Shown here one piece after another: positions 9,752-19,712 of a stretch of DNA of 64,000 bases. Numbering within the stretch: position 1 is the stretch's first letter; each line of letters begins with the position of its first letter. Position numbers and translations under genes: made by a program. Origin of the DNA: CAMREV01 sp051653965 (GTDB lineage: Bacteria > Bacillota_I > Bacilli_A > Mycoplasmatales > Mycoplasmoidaceae); contig JBOFXG010000008.1 in NCBI GenBank assembly GCA_051653965.1, positions 62,001 through 126,000 of the forward strand. The letters are read 5' to 3'. A model generated the notes under the pieces. It saw nothing but the letters and a program-made list of their open reading frames with translations. It was not told the DNA's origin and made no database searches.

Positions 9752-10338
9752 TTATAAATTGATATAATTTAATTGGTGATATATACCTTTTTACTTTAAG
9801 GTCTGAATTTTGAAAGGATTAATAAATAAAATATTAAATAAGTTTAATTTAATTTTTTTTATCTATTAAAATATTATTTAGTTGTTTGCAAGCGCTCAAG
9901 ATTGTAAAATTTATTAGATAAATTTAAATGGACTATGATTTAATTTGAATGATTTTATAATTTATTATTTAATATGATTAAAGTTTAGAATAAGAAGTTA
10001 ATAAAAATATATAAAAATTATCACTTTGGTTTAAAGTTTAATTTTTTTAGTATAACGTCTATATTAATTTAAATAAAAAAACTCTGTTGTTGATTTTGTT
10101 TTTTTCGAGAGAAACTTTATCATAATACATCGTTCCTATAAATATTTTTTTTAATATTGACCCTCGCGCGTACAAACTATCTTTACTATAGTTGAAAGAG
10201 CTACCTATAAGGCTGAAATCGTTATACCAATAAAAAATTAAATCAAAAATACTGATTAGTGATAATTTTTTTATTTTTTTAAAACATAATTTTAATAATT
10301 TTTTAGAAAAATAAACTTTATAATATTATTGAGTAATT
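9752..10338. other. 587-nt gene-free region with possible structured RNA
   Basis: No ORF of credible length or composition. A TATAAT at 9772-9777 could drive a plus-strand transcript. Structure seen: GGT/ACC hairpin near 9775-9787; a G+C-rich word GCAAGCGCTC near 9890; ACTTT/AAAGT hairpin at 10022-10036; an A7C/GT7 stem at 10075-10105; AATATT/AATATT at 10141-10158; the G+C-rich word CCCTCGCGCG near 10161; and AACTAT/ATAGTT at 10175-10193. G+C islands in a genome this AT-rich suggest functional RNA or protein sites. In Firmicutes the SRP RNA often sits just before dnaX, but the conserved GGUCC-GGAAGGAAGCAG core was not found on either strand, nor were tmRNA or RNase P RNA hallmarks. Identity is open. 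Confidence 0.35.
10319..10324 (+). promoter_or_regulatory. Putative -10 box for dnaX operon
   Basis: TATAAT ends only 14 nt before the dnaX ATG, implying a leader of under ten bases and no strong Shine-Dalgarno. Confidence 0.45.
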
Positions 10339-12243
10339 ATGAATAAAACACTATATAGAAAATATAAACCAGATAATTTTAGTAGTATAATTGGTCAATT
10401 ATATATTAAAAAAATATTATTAAATTCACTTGAAAATGATATGATTTCACATGCATATATTTTTAGTGGACCAAGAGGAGTTGGCAAGACTTCTATTGCA
10501 AGAATATTTGCTAAATCAATAAATTGCCAAAATAAAATTAATGGTGATGCTTGTTGTGTCTGCAAAAATTGTAAATTATTTTCTTCAAGTGATTGTATGG
10601 ATATAATTGAGCTTGATGCTGCTTCAAATAATGGTGTAAATGAAATTAGAAATTTAATTGATTCTACAAAATTTATCCCAAATGTTTTTAGCAAGAAAAT
10701 TTATATAATTGATGAAGCTCATATGCTAACAAATAGTTCTTGAAATGCCTTATTAAAAACATTGGAAGATCCTCCTAAAAATGTTGTATTTATTTTTGCA
10801 ACAACAGAAGTAAATAAAATTCCATTAACAATTTTATCAAGATGTCAAAGATTTGATTTTGAAAAAATTGGTAAGGATGTTTTAAAACAATTTATAAATA
10901 AAATTATTAGTTTAGAGAATATTAAAATTTTACCAGATGCAATTGATGAAATAATATCAATTTCAGATGGATCAGTAAGAGATTGTTTAAGTATTTTAAA
11001 TCAAACTCAAAGCTATTCTAATAATGAGATTACATCAAATGATATAAGAGATATATTTGGATTGCTAGACACTAAGAGTAAAATAAATTTAATTAAATTA
11101 ATTATTAATAATGATATTTTAAATATCTCAGTATTAATAAATAAGTATGAATTTAAGGGTGTTAATTTTTATAAGCTTTGTTTTCAATTAATTGAAATAC
11201 TTCTTGATAAACTATTCTATATAAAAAGTAATTCATTTGATAATCTTAAAATTCTTAATGAAGAAAATATTGATAGTTTTAAGCTAAGTGAAAAACAATT
11301 ACTTTCATTAATTGAAATATTCCAAAATGGAATAATACAAATTAAAAATAATATTGATGATAAATTCTTTTTTGAATTAGTTGTACTTAATTGTGTTTCT
11401 TATTTAAATAATAATGAATTAATAAAAAATAAGGAAATAATAATGGAAAATAAACCAATTAAAAACATTAATTTATCAAAATCAAATATTGATAATACAA
11501 TAGATAATGAAGTTGAAAAAAATGCTCCAAAAATAATATCTAATATTTCAACAGAAGAATTAGTATGCTCAAATGTAAAATTTGAAAATGTTGTAACTTC
11601 TAGAAAATTAGAAAATAATATTGTTCAAAAAAATATATTTCAACAAATAAATACTAAACCTTATTCTTTAAAAGAAATTAAAATAGATAATATTATTGAT
11701 CAAAAAAATGACTTTCAAAATAGTGAAGAAAAAACTAATAAATTATTTGAAGAACCATCAAAAAAAGAAAATTTAATATTAGCTGAATTAGATAAAAATC
11801 TTGTAGCACTTTTTTCTGAGATAGCTTTTAATAATAATAATGAAATTAAAAATAAATTAAATTTAGTTTTTGACAATATTAGAGGCACAGTTCCTAGAAA
11901 ACCAGAAGAAGCTTATATAATTGATGCTTCAAAAATTTTAATAGCAAGTAACAATGGATTTGTTTTAATGTATGATGATGAATTAAGCTCAATAAATCTA
12001 AATTTAGTTTCCGATAATGAAGAATTTATTTTATATATTAAAAATAGATTTGGATCAATATATAAAGTTATTGGTGTTACAAGAAAACAAGCTAAAGATT
12101 TTTCTGAATCTGTAAAAGAATTGAAAAGAAATTATAAAGTTTATCAAGATGTAAATATTGAAAAATTAAAATTAAAAATAAAAGCAAATGCTTCTACAAA
12201 AGAAATTGCATTAGAAATATTTGGGGAAGAAATAGGAAAATAA
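10339..12243 (+). CDS. dnaX: DNA polymerase III subunit gamma/tau
   Basis: A 634-residue clamp-loader ATPase. Residues 1-20 read LYRKYKPDNFSSIIGQ; Walker A is GPRGVGKTSIAR near 45; a zinc module with four Cys (near 66-82) follows; Walker B is IYIIDEAHM; the sensor arginine segment LSRCQRFDF is at about 170. The middle (about 370-490) is low-complexity and Asn/Lys-rich; the C-terminal 130 residues are a tau-like domain. It loads the sliding clamp and couples polymerase to helicase. TGA at 10741 encodes Trp. It heads the conserved dnaX-ybaB-recR operon, overlapping nothing and one base from ybaB. Confidence 0.95.
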
Positions 12244-12244
12244 T

Positions 12245-12541
12245 ATGAACATTCAAAATTTAATGAAGCAAGCACAAAAGATGCAAGCAGAAATGCAGAA
12301 AAAGACAGAAGAACTAAACAAAAAAGAATTTGTTATTTCTTCAAAAAATAATTTAATTGAAATAAAAATTTTAGGAAATCTTGAAATTAAAGATATCAAA
12401 ATAAGCAAAGATTTAGTTGATGAAGATGATATTGATACTCTTCAAGATGTTATTGTTGATTCAATTAACAAGGCAATTAAAGAAGTTAATAATGAAAAAG
12501 AAAACTTAATGCCTAAAAGTATGCCTAAAGGATTAATTTAG
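12245..12541 (+). CDS. YbaB/EbfC nucleoid-associated protein
   Basis: A 98-residue protein beginning MNIQNLMKQAQKMQAEMQ, the typical amphipathic YbaB N-terminal helix, with a central KILGNLEIKDIKI beta region and a C-terminal MPKSMPKG tail. YbaB dimers bind DNA with little specificity and are encoded between dnaX and recR in most bacteria, exactly as here. Its stop TAG abuts the recR GTG start, so translation is probably coupled. Confidence 0.9.
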   Translation: MNIQNLMKQAQKMQAEMQKKTEELNKKEFVISSKNNLIEIKILGNLEIKDIKISKDLVDEDDIDTLQDVIVDSINKAIKEVNNEKENLMPKSMPKGLI

Positions 12542-13147
12542 GTGAAGCCAAAAGAGTTTGAATACTTTGTAGAAGGATTCAAAAAATTACCAGGTATTTC
12601 TAAGAAAAGTGCGGAAAAAATTTGTGAATTTATTTTAAGACAAGATGATAAATTTGCAAAAGATTTATCATCAAGAATTATTGATTTAAAATTTAATGTT
12701 AATTTTTGTTTAATTTGTAATAACTTAACAAATAATCAAATTCATTGCGAAATTTGCAATGATTCAAATAGATATAATAATAAACTATCTATTGTTTCAG
12801 ATTTTAATGATTTAATAAAAATTGAAAATCTTGAAATCTACAATGGTTTATATTTCAATCTTAAAATGGAAATTGATAGTAAAAAGAAAAATATTGATGA
12901 TCTTGATAATAGCTTAAAAAAAATTATAGACATAATTGAAAAAAAAGATATTAAAGAAATACTTATAGCAACAAACATGACAGTTAATGGAGAATTTACA
13001 GCTTTTTATATTTCTTCATATATAAAAAAAATATTTAATAATATTGAAATTTATAGACTTGCTACTGGCTTACCTTTTAATTCATCAATAGAATATATTG
13101 ATTCTGAATCTTTAACATCAGCAATAAAGAATAAAATAAAATTTTAA
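12542..13147 (+). CDS. recR: Recombination mediator RecR
   Basis: A 201-residue protein of normal RecR size. It has the helix-hairpin-helix KLPGISKKSAEKI, a four-Cys zinc finger (CLIC near 57 and CEIC near 70), and a Toprim region (YNGLYFNLK, ending with ATNMTVNGEFTAFYI, the GE-TA part). RecR with RecO/RecF loads RecA at gaps. The start is GTG directly after the ybaB stop. The 3' end touches the CIRCE palindrome, which may also terminate this operon. Confidence 0.93.
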   Translation: MKPKEFEYFVEGFKKLPGISKKSAEKICEFILRQDDKFAKDLSSRIIDLKFNVNFCLICNNLTNNQIHCEICNDSNRYNNKLSIVSDFNDLIKIENLEIYNGLYFNLKMEIDSKKKNIDDLDNSLKKIIDIIEKKDIKEILIATNMTVNGEFTAFYISSYIKKIFNNIEIYRLATGLPFNSSIEYIDSESLTSAIKNKIKF

Positions 13148-13182
13148 AAATTAGCACTTTTTTATTGAGAGTGCTAATTTTT
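13146..13182 (+). terminator. CIRCE-containing palindrome acting as recR terminator (proposed)
   Basis: The CIRCE arms are extended by A5/T5 flanks into perfect 13-base arms, 13146-13158 and 13170-13182, ending in T5. The first arm starts inside the recR stop codon. As RNA it would form a stem with an 11-base loop and U tail, fitting an intrinsic terminator. Confidence 0.5.
13151..13177 (+). promoter_or_regulatory. CIRCE operator (HrcA binding site) upstream of dnaK
   Basis: TTAGCACTT, nine bases, then GAGTGCTAA, matching the CIRCE consensus TTAGCACTC-N9-GAGTGCTAA at 17 of 18 positions. The -10 TATAAT follows 9 nt later. HrcA bound here represses transcription until heat or protein stress. 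No hrcA is in the window. Confidence 0.95.
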
Positions 13183-13186
13183 GTTG

Positions 13187-13192
13187 TATAAT
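13187..13192 (+). promoter_or_regulatory. -10 box for dnaK
   Basis: TATAAT between CIRCE and dnaK; AGGAGG at 13212-13217 is a near-perfect ribosome site for ATG 13226. Confidence 0.65.
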
Positions 13193-13225
13193 AATATTGT
13201 TAAATTATATTAGGAGGAAAATATT

Positions 13226-15040
13226 ATGAGTAATTTAATTATAGGTATAGACTTAGGAACTACAAATTCATGTATTTCTATAGTAGAAAACGGAAAACCA
13301 AAAATTATTGAAACTCCTGAAGGAAAAAGAACAATTCCTTCTGTAGTTGCATATAAGGGAAGCGAAATAATTGTGGGAGATGCTGCGAAAAGACAAGCAA
13401 TCACAAATAAACTTACTGTTAGTTCAATTAAAAGACTAATTGGTACAAAAGAAAAAATTGAAGTTGGTGATAAAAAATATACACCAGAAGAAATTTCTGC
13501 TCAAATTCTTTCTTACATTAAAAAATGTGCTGAAGAAAAATTAGGTCAAAAAATTACAAAAGCTGTTATTACAGTTCCAGCATATTTTAATGATGCTCAA
13601 AGACAGGCAACAAAAAATGCAGGAAAAATTGCAGGGTTAGAAGTTGAAAGAATTATTAATGAACCAACTGCTGCTGCTTTAGCTTATGGTATTGATAAAT
13701 CTAAGAATGAACAAAAAGTTTTAGTTTATGACTTAGGTGGTGGTACATTTGATGTTTCTATTCTTGAAATAGCAGATGGAACATTTGAAGTATTATCTAC
13801 ATCAGGAGATAACAAACTTGGTGGTGATGACTGAGATCAAAAAATTATTGATTGAGTAGTAGAACAAGTTCAAAAAGAGCATGGTAAAGATTTATCAACT
13901 GATAAAATGGCAATTCAAAGAATTAAAGATGCATCTGAAAAAGCAAAGATAGAATTATCTGGGACTAAAGAAGCAATCATTAGTTTACCATTTATTTCTC
14001 AAGGTAATGATGGCCCAATTAATGTTGAATTAACATTAACAAAAGCAAGATTTGAAGACTTAACAAAAGATTTATTAGAAAGAACTAAGAGACCAGTTGA
14101 AGATGCTTTAAAAGAAGCTAAACTAAGCAAAGATAAAATTGATAAAGTTTTACTTGTTGGTGGTTCTACTAGAATGACTGCAGTTGAAGAATTAGTTACA
14201 AGTATGTTAGGTAAAAAACCTGATAAAAATATTAATCCAGATGAAGTTGTTGCACAAGGTGCTGCAATTCAGGGAGGAGTATTAATGGGAGATGTAAATG
14301 ACATTTTATTATTAGATGTAACTCCATTAACATTAAGTATTGAAACATTAGGTGGTGTAGCAACTCCATTAATTTCTAGAAATTCAACTATTCCAACTTC
14401 TAAATCTCAAGTGTTTTCAACGGCAGCTGATAATCAACCAGCAGTTGATGTACACGTTGTTCAGGGTGAAAGACCGATGGTTGCAGATAATAAATCATTA
14501 GGTAAATTTGTTTTAGATGGAATCCAACCAGCTCCAAGAGGAATTCCACAAATTGAAATCACTTTTAATATTGATGCAAATGGAATTCTTAATGTTAAAG
14601 CAATAGATAAAAAAACTAATAAAGAATCTAATATTACAATTAAAGATTCAACAGGTTTATCAGATGCTGAAATTGAAAAAATGATAAAAGATGCTGAAGC
14701 TAATAAAACAGTTGATGAAAAAAAGAAAAAAGATAATGAGACTAAATATAGAGCAGAGACTTTTATCCATTCAATTAAAAAAGAATTAAATTCTGAAGAA
14801 TCAAAAAACATTGATCCTAAAGATAAGGAAAAAATCGAAAAACAAATTAAAGAAATTGAAACCTTATTAGAAGAAAGTAAATTTGAAGAATTAAATAAAA
14901 AATTAGATACAGTTGAAAAAGAAGTTTATGAATTCATGCAAAAACAAGCAGAAAAAACACAATCTAAAAACAATGATGAATCTAAAAAAGATAATTCAAA
15001 AAAAGACAATTCTAAAAAAGAAGAAAAATCTAAAAAATAA
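13226..15040 (+). CDS. dnaK: Chaperone DnaK (Hsp70)
   Basis: A 604-residue Hsp70 with the signatures IGIDLGTTNS (N-terminal phosphate loop), VYDLGGGTFDVS, and LLVGGSTRMTAVEE, then the substrate-binding domain (DVTPLTLSIETLGG, TIPTSKSQVFSTA). Like other mollicute and Firmicute DnaKs it is shorter than the E. coli protein. The lid ends in a Lys/Ser/Asp-rich tail (KKDNSKK repeats) in place of the EEVD-like end. It folds client proteins in the cytosol with ATP. Two TGA Trp codons near residue 205. It has its own CIRCE promoter and terminator; dnaJ and grpE are not adjacent. Confidence 0.97.
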
Positions 15041-15066
15041 AAAAATCCTTTTAAAGGATTTTTTTA
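15041..15066 (+). terminator. Terminator after dnaK
   Basis: AAATCCTTT / AAAGGATTT stem followed by a T run, right after the dnaK stop; it may also serve the convergent small gene. Confidence 0.8.
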
Positions 15067-15068
15067 TT

Positions 15069-15344
15069 TTATGTAATTGGATTCCCTTCTACAAAAACTC
15101 CAAATCCTGCAAGTAATGCCAATATTGCAATTAGCAATAATATGAACGATAACATTAGTAAATATGCAAATTTATGTGTTGATCAGAAACTAGGATTTTT
15201 TCCTTTAAGACTTTTATAAAAGTCCATTTCCTCTTTTGTAGGAATTTTGGTTTTTCTAAATTTGAAAGCAAAATAACATGAAACTAATCCCATAATTAAG
15301 AAAATAGCAAAACCAATAAAGAAAATTCAAGAGTATTCAAACAT
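15069..15344 (-). CDS. Small two-helix membrane protein, function unknown
   Basis: A 91-residue reverse-strand ORF that appears only when TGA is read as Trp. The ribosome site AAAAGG with six-base spacing selects ATG 15344 (ATG 15350 is the alternative). Residues about 4-26 and 62-85 are hydrophobic transmembrane segments, joined by a basic cytosolic or extracellular loop with KTKIPTKEEMDFYKSLKGK. A TM start of EYSWIFFIGFAIFLIM is typical of a real membrane protein. No family is recognised. It lies between dnaK and ptsG genes, convergent with dnaK. Confidence 0.65.
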
Positions 15345-15525
15345 TTTCATCCTTTTTATTAATATTATCTAATAAATAATAATTAAAAACTCATTTAAAA
15401 TATACTTAAATATATTTATATATATAAATATTTAAACATATATATTAAATATAACATATTTTATATTTATTTTTTGATATTATAAATTTGTATAAATATA
15501 AATTTTATAAAAAAGAAAGGAAATT

Positions 15526-18036
15526 ATGCAGTTAAATAATTTTAAAGAAAAAATTAGTTCTCATTTTAAGAATCATAAAAACTCTGGTAATGCAAGAGAA
15601 TTTATTGGTAAACTTTCAAGAGGACTAATGCTTCCTATTAGTTTGCTGCCAATTGCTGGGTTATTCCTAGGTATTGGTGCAGCTATAGTAAATGGTTCTA
15701 ATGGTAATGAAGGTATAAAATTATTTGGTCAATTTTTACAATTGCCAGGTGATGCTATTTTTGGTGCCTTACCAGTTCTATTTGCAATAGCAATAGCAAT
15801 AACATTTACCAGGGATGCTGGTACAGCTGGCTTAAGTGCTATAGTTGCTTTCCTAGCTTTTGGTGGGATTCAACAAGCTTTAATAGTTCCTGTTATGAAT
15901 GCAAATGATGGCAATGCTATAATTGGATACAATCTACTGTTTTATGCTCCAAATATGTGGGGTTTAACTAGTAGTGCTGATTATGGTTTAGATGCTTCAT
16001 TATTTAATTCTGTCCTTGGATGAAGACAATTAAGTACAAGTGCTTTTGGAGGATTCATTGTTGGTTTTAGTGTTGCTTATTTATATAATAAATTTAAAGA
16101 CATTCAACTACCAGCAGTTATAGGATTCTTCTCGGGTGTAAGATTTATTCCAATAGTCACATTTATTGCATTCTTACCTATAACAATTTTAGTATTAATG
16201 ATTTGACCACTAATAGGTACATTATTTGGGCTAATTGGTGGTGCTCTTGGCTCAGGAATGTTTGGTTTCCAATCATTCATATTTGGATATATTGAAAGGG
16301 CTTTAGTTCCATTTGGATTACACCATGCTTTCTATACACCATTATGATTAACAAGTATTGGAGGTACATTAAACCTTAATGATCTTGCAATAGTAAATGG
16401 AAACTTTGTTTCTGTTGTAGCTGGTGGTGAAAAAGCAACATGACTTGATATAGTTCAAGCTTCAAATGAATTATGAACTAATTCTACAGTAAGTGGAGAT
16501 CAAGGTGTTTGAGCATTTGTTAACTCAAACTTAGCTGGAAAAACTGTATTTGATTTCACAACACAATCTAAAACAATAATTGAATTTTCAGATGTTACTA
16601 CAACAGTATATCAAGAAAATCTAACAAGATTATTAGGTGCTGGTAATATAGCTTTAAGTCAAGGTGTAAATATTGGACAATATACTCAAGGTAAATATCC
16701 ATTTATGATGTTTGGTCTTCCAGCAGCTGGTGCAGCTATGGTAATGGCAGCTCCTAAAGAAAATAGAAAAATGGCAGGATCAGTTGTTCTTTCTGCATCA
16801 CTTACAGCTTTCTTAACAGGAATTACTGAACCAATTGAATTTACATTCTTATTCTTAGCTCCATGATTATTCTGAGGATTCCATGCTATCTTCTGTGCAT
16901 TATCATTTGGATTAATGACATGATGAGGTATGGCATTCCCAGAAATTGCTCCACATATCGGAATTACATTCTCAGGTGGTATAATTGACTGAACAATTTA
17001 TGGTGCAGTTCAAATCCCAGCTGGATCTAATGCATGAGTATCATTAATAATTGGTATTCCATATGTTCCAATTTACTTCTTCTTTTTCTTATGAGCAATT
17101 AAGAAATTCAACATTTCAACACCAGGTAGAGGAGAAAATACAAAACTATATACAAAAGCTGACTTCAATGCTCGTAAGGATGAAAAAAATTCATTTGGTT
17201 CATATGATCCAGAAGTTTTAGGAATCATTCAAGCTTATGGTGGTTTTGAAAATATCCAAACTGTTGATGCATGTATTACAAAACTAAGAATTAGTGTAAA
17301 AGATGATCAAAAGGTTGATGAGAAAAAATTAACAAATGATTTAGGAGCTCTAGGTGTTATTAAACCAAGTAAAAAAGCAGTTTATGCTATTTATGGAACT
17401 AGAGCAGATTGAATCAAAAATCAAATTAATACTATCATTACTGATATTGAAAAAAATCCTAAAATAAAAGATGAAATCTTTAAAAGCAATGAAAATAAAA
17501 AAGCAATTAAAGAAGATTCTTCTAAAAAGGATTCTAATTCTAAAATCAAAACTGAAGTTGTAAATGTATATGCTCCATTTGATGGAGAAATTGTTCCTAT
17601 GAATAAAGTACCTGATAAAACTTTTAGTGATGATTTAATGGGTAAAGGTGTAGCTATTAAGCCAACTTCTAAAGAAGTTAAATCTGTTCTTGAAAAAGGA
17701 AAATTAGAATTAGTATTTGATACAGGCCATGCTTATATCTTTAAAACAGAAGATGGTACATCTATATTAGTTCATGTAGGGATTGATTCAATAAATTTAA
17801 AAGATAGTTCTAAGAAAGATATTTCTGTATTCAGTGTTAAATCTAAAGCGGGACAAGCTCTTAAAAAAGATTTTGCAATATCTGAAATAGATTTAAAAAA
17901 CTTAGAAAAATATGCTAAATCTTCAATTACTCCAATTATTGCTCTAAATGAAACTTTAGCTGGTAGAAAAATTGAAATTAAAGCAAAAAGTGGCAAGGTT
18001 AAAAAAGGTGATTTATTATTTGTTATTAAACCATAA
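15526..18036 (+). CDS. ptsG: PTS glucose-type permease, EIICBA fusion
   Basis: An 836-residue protein with domains C-B-A in order. EIIC (about 20-540) has 10 or so membrane segments, the start LSRGLMLPISLLPIAGLFLG and the GITEPIEFTFLF motif. EIIB has phospho-Cys C583 in DACITKLRI. EIIA has His735 and active H750 in LVHVGID, 15 residues apart as in EIIA-Glc. It imports glucose (or a related sugar such as GlcNAc) while phosphorylating it via HPr. Substrate within the glucose superfamily cannot be settled by eye. Many TGA Trp codons. RBS GAAAGGA precedes ATG 15526. Confidence 0.93.
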
Positions 18037-18069
18037 TAATTCTTAATTAAAATACATCTTATAAATAAA

Positions 18070-18105
18070 AAAAATCTTAACAAAAATGTTAAGATTTTTT
18101 TTATT
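18070..18105 (+). terminator. Terminator after the PTS gene
   Basis: AAATCTTAAC / GTTAAGATTT stem with a six-base loop and long T run. Confidence 0.85.
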
Positions 18106-18110
18106 TTTGT

Positions 18111-18116
18111 TATAAT
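18111..18116 (+). promoter_or_regulatory. Putative -10 box for greA
   Basis: TATAAT directly after the preceding terminator T run, 45 nt before the greA start. Confidence 0.5.
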
Positions 18117-18160
18117 TTTATAAATTATGAAAATTTTTAAAATTTTTCTTAAAGGCAATT

Positions 18161-18637
18161 ATGATTGAACAAAATAAAATATTGTTAACAAAAGAAGGTG
18201 CAGATAAATTAAAGGTAGAACTTAAAGAGTTAATCACTGTTAAAAGACCTGAAATTATTAAGCAAATTCAAGATGCAAGAGAACAAGGTGATTTATCTGA
18301 AAATGCAGATTATGACTCAGCTAAAAATGAACAAGCAAGACTTGAATGAAGAATTCAAGAAATTGAAGAAATTTTAAATCATTATGAAATCATTAAGGAA
18401 TCAAGTAGTAATAAAAAAATTGTTTCAATTGGTTCAACTGTTAAATTTAAAGATTTATCAGATAATAAGGAGTATACATATGAAATATGTGGTTCAATTG
18501 AATCAGATCCTTTATTAGGTAAGATCTCAAATGAATCTCCTTTAGCAAAAGCTATCCTTAACAAAATTGTTGGAACTAAATCTGAAGTTAGAGGGATAGA
18601 CAAACCATACAAAGTCCAAATACTAAAGATATCTTAA
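18161..18637 (+). CDS. greA: Transcription elongation factor GreA
   Basis: A 158-residue protein of standard GreA length. The N-terminal coiled coil carries LTKEGADKLKVELKEL, and the tip holds the acidic GDLSENADY motif that reaches the RNA polymerase active site and promotes cleavage of backtracked RNA. The C-terminal domain reads EICGSIESDPLLGKIS and SPLAKAIL. One TGA (residue 63) is Trp. AAAGG at 18150-18154 is the ribosome site. Confidence 0.96.
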
Positions 18638-18668
18638 TTTATTTCTTTATATTTTGTAAAAATTTATA

Positions 18669-18674
18669 TATAAT
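18669..18674 (+). promoter_or_regulatory. Putative -10 box of the five-tRNA operon
   Basis: TATAAT 35 nt upstream of tRNA-Tyr. Confidence 0.45.
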
Positions 18675-18708
18675 TAAAAATGTTTAATTATTGAATAATT
18701 AAATATAT

Positions 18709-18793
18709 GGGTAGTTAGCGAAGTGGCCAAACGCTGCTGACTGTAAATCAGCCCTCTCTGAGTTCGGCGGTTCGAATCCGTCACTACCCACCA
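18709..18793 (+). tRNA. tRNA-Tyr (GTA)
   Basis: Class II cloverleaf with long variable arm: acceptor GGGTAGT/ACTACCC, anticodon GTA in CTGACTGTAAATCAG, T loop GGTTCGAATCC and encoded CCA. Confidence 0.96.
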
Positions 18794-18799
18794 TATTAT

Positions 18800-18874
18800 T
18801 GGGCTGTAGCCAAGCGGTAAGGCAATAGACTTTGACTCTATCATGCGATGGTTCGAATCCATCTAGCCCAGCCA
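18800..18874 (+). tRNA. tRNA-Gln (TTG)
   Basis: Acceptor TGGGCTG/TAGCCCA, anticodon TTG in AGACTTTGACTCT, T loop GGTTCGAATCC, encoded CCA. Confidence 0.96.
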
Positions 18875-18883
18875 TTTATTTTT

Positions 18884-18958
18884 GTCCCACTAGCTCAGTG
18901 GTAGAGCATTTCACTTTTAATGAAGGGGTCGTAGGTTCGAGTCCTACGTGGGACACCA
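18884..18958 (+). tRNA. tRNA-Lys (TTT)
   Basis: Acceptor GTCCCAC/GTGGGAC, anticodon TTT in TCACTTTTAATGA, T arm GTAGGTTCGAGTCCTAC, encoded CCA. Confidence 0.96.
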
Positions 18959-18981
18959 TTTAAATAATAATAATCATGGCT

Positions 18982-19067
18982 GCTGGAGTGGCGGAATGGT
19001 AGACGCACAGGACTTAAAATCCTGAGTTAGCAATAACGTGAGGGTTCAAGTCCCTCTTCCAGCACCA
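18982..19067 (+). tRNA. tRNA-Leu (TAA)
   Basis: Class II tRNA: acceptor GCTGGAG/TTCCAGC with one G-U pair, anticodon TAA in GGACTTAAAATCC, long variable arm, encoded CCA. Confidence 0.95.
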
Positions 19068-19075
19068 TTATTAAT

Positions 19076-19149
19076 GCAGGTGTAGTTCAATGGTAGAACT
19101 ATAGCCTTCCAAGCTATTAGCGTGGGTTCGATTCCCATCACCTGCTCCA
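19076..19149 (+). tRNA. tRNA-Gly (TCC)
   Basis: Acceptor GCAGGTG/CACCTGC, anticodon loop CTTCCAA giving TCC, T arm GTGGGTTCGATTCCCAT, discriminator T, encoded CCA. Confidence 0.95.
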
Positions 19150-19162
19150 TATAAAAAAGCAA

Positions 19163-19203
19163 AAATAATAATTAACAAAAAAAGTTAATTATTATTTTTA
19201 ATT
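19163..19203 (+). terminator. Terminator of the tRNA operon
   Basis: AATAATAATTAAC / GTTAATTATTATT 13-base arms around A7, followed by T run. Confidence 0.85.
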
Positions 19204-19228
19204 TTTATAAAAATATGTTATTATTTCC

Positions 19229-19259
19229 ATAGTGTGTTTTTTCAAATACTATACACACA
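19229..19259 (+). promoter_or_regulatory. Leader hairpin before rpsL (possible)
   Basis: The 5' leader of the str operon holds an imperfect inverted repeat, AGTGTGT... and ...ACACACAG, ending about 20 nt before the ribosome site AAGGGGA. It could be a regulatory leader, but no known ribosomal-protein site is recognised. Confidence 0.3.
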
Positions 19260-19281
19260 GAATAGTTGTTAAGGGGAAATA

Positions 19282-19701
19282 ATGCCAACAATATCACAAT
19301 TAATTAGAAGTGAAAGAAAAAAGAAAGTTAAAAAAACAAAGTCTCCAGCTTTGCTTTGAACTTATAATTCAATGTCAAAAGGAACAAATAATAATCCTGC
19401 TCCTTTTAAAAGAGGAGTTTGTACTAGAGTTGGTACAATGACACCAAGAAAACCTAACTCAGCATTGAGAAAATATGCAAAAGTTAGACTTACAAATAAT
19501 TATGAAGTATTAGCATATATTCCAGGTGAAGGACATAACTTGCAAGAACATAGTGTTGTTCTTATAAGAGGTGGTAGAGTAAAGGACTTATCAGGGGTTA
19601 GATACCATATTGTAAGAGGAACACTTGATACAGTTGGAGTTGCTAATAGAAAACAAGAAAGATCAGCTTATGGTGCAAAGAGACCTAAAGCTGCTAGTTA
19701 A
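19282..19701 (+). CDS. rpsL: Ribosomal protein uS12
   Basis: A 139-residue S12. MPTISQLIRSERKKK, GVCTRVGTMTPRKPNSALRK and GEGHNLQEHSVVLIRGGRVKDL are the universal S12 blocks. S12 sits at the decoding centre. The Lys in PRKPNSALRK, the streptomycin-linked position, is the sensitive wild-type residue. One TGA (Trp) precedes. AAGGGGA gives a strong ribosome site for ATG 19282. First gene of the rpsL-rpsG-fusA-tuf (str) operon. Confidence 0.97.
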
Positions 19702-19712
19702 GGAGATTAACT

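Noticed and set aside
9752..10338. SRP RNA, tmRNA or RNase P RNA in the gene-free region before dnaX
   Set aside because: The conserved SRP domain IV core, the tmRNA T-arm with CCA end, and the RNase P GAGGAAAGUC element were not found on either strand. Kept as an unidentified region.
11624..11716. Programmed frameshift in dnaX at A7 runs to make a gamma form
   Set aside because: A-runs are everywhere in this AT-rich genome; no stimulatory hairpin or early stop context was seen that would single these out.
14461..14811. Minus-strand hydrophobic ORF within dnaK
   Set aside because: It is the antisense reading of a highly conserved gene; hydrophobicity is a byproduct of the Lys/Glu/Asp codons on the other strand.
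18674..18862. Minus-strand ORF across tRNA-Tyr and tRNA-Gln
   Set aside because: It overlaps two well-formed tRNA genes and has no ribosome site or protein-like composition.
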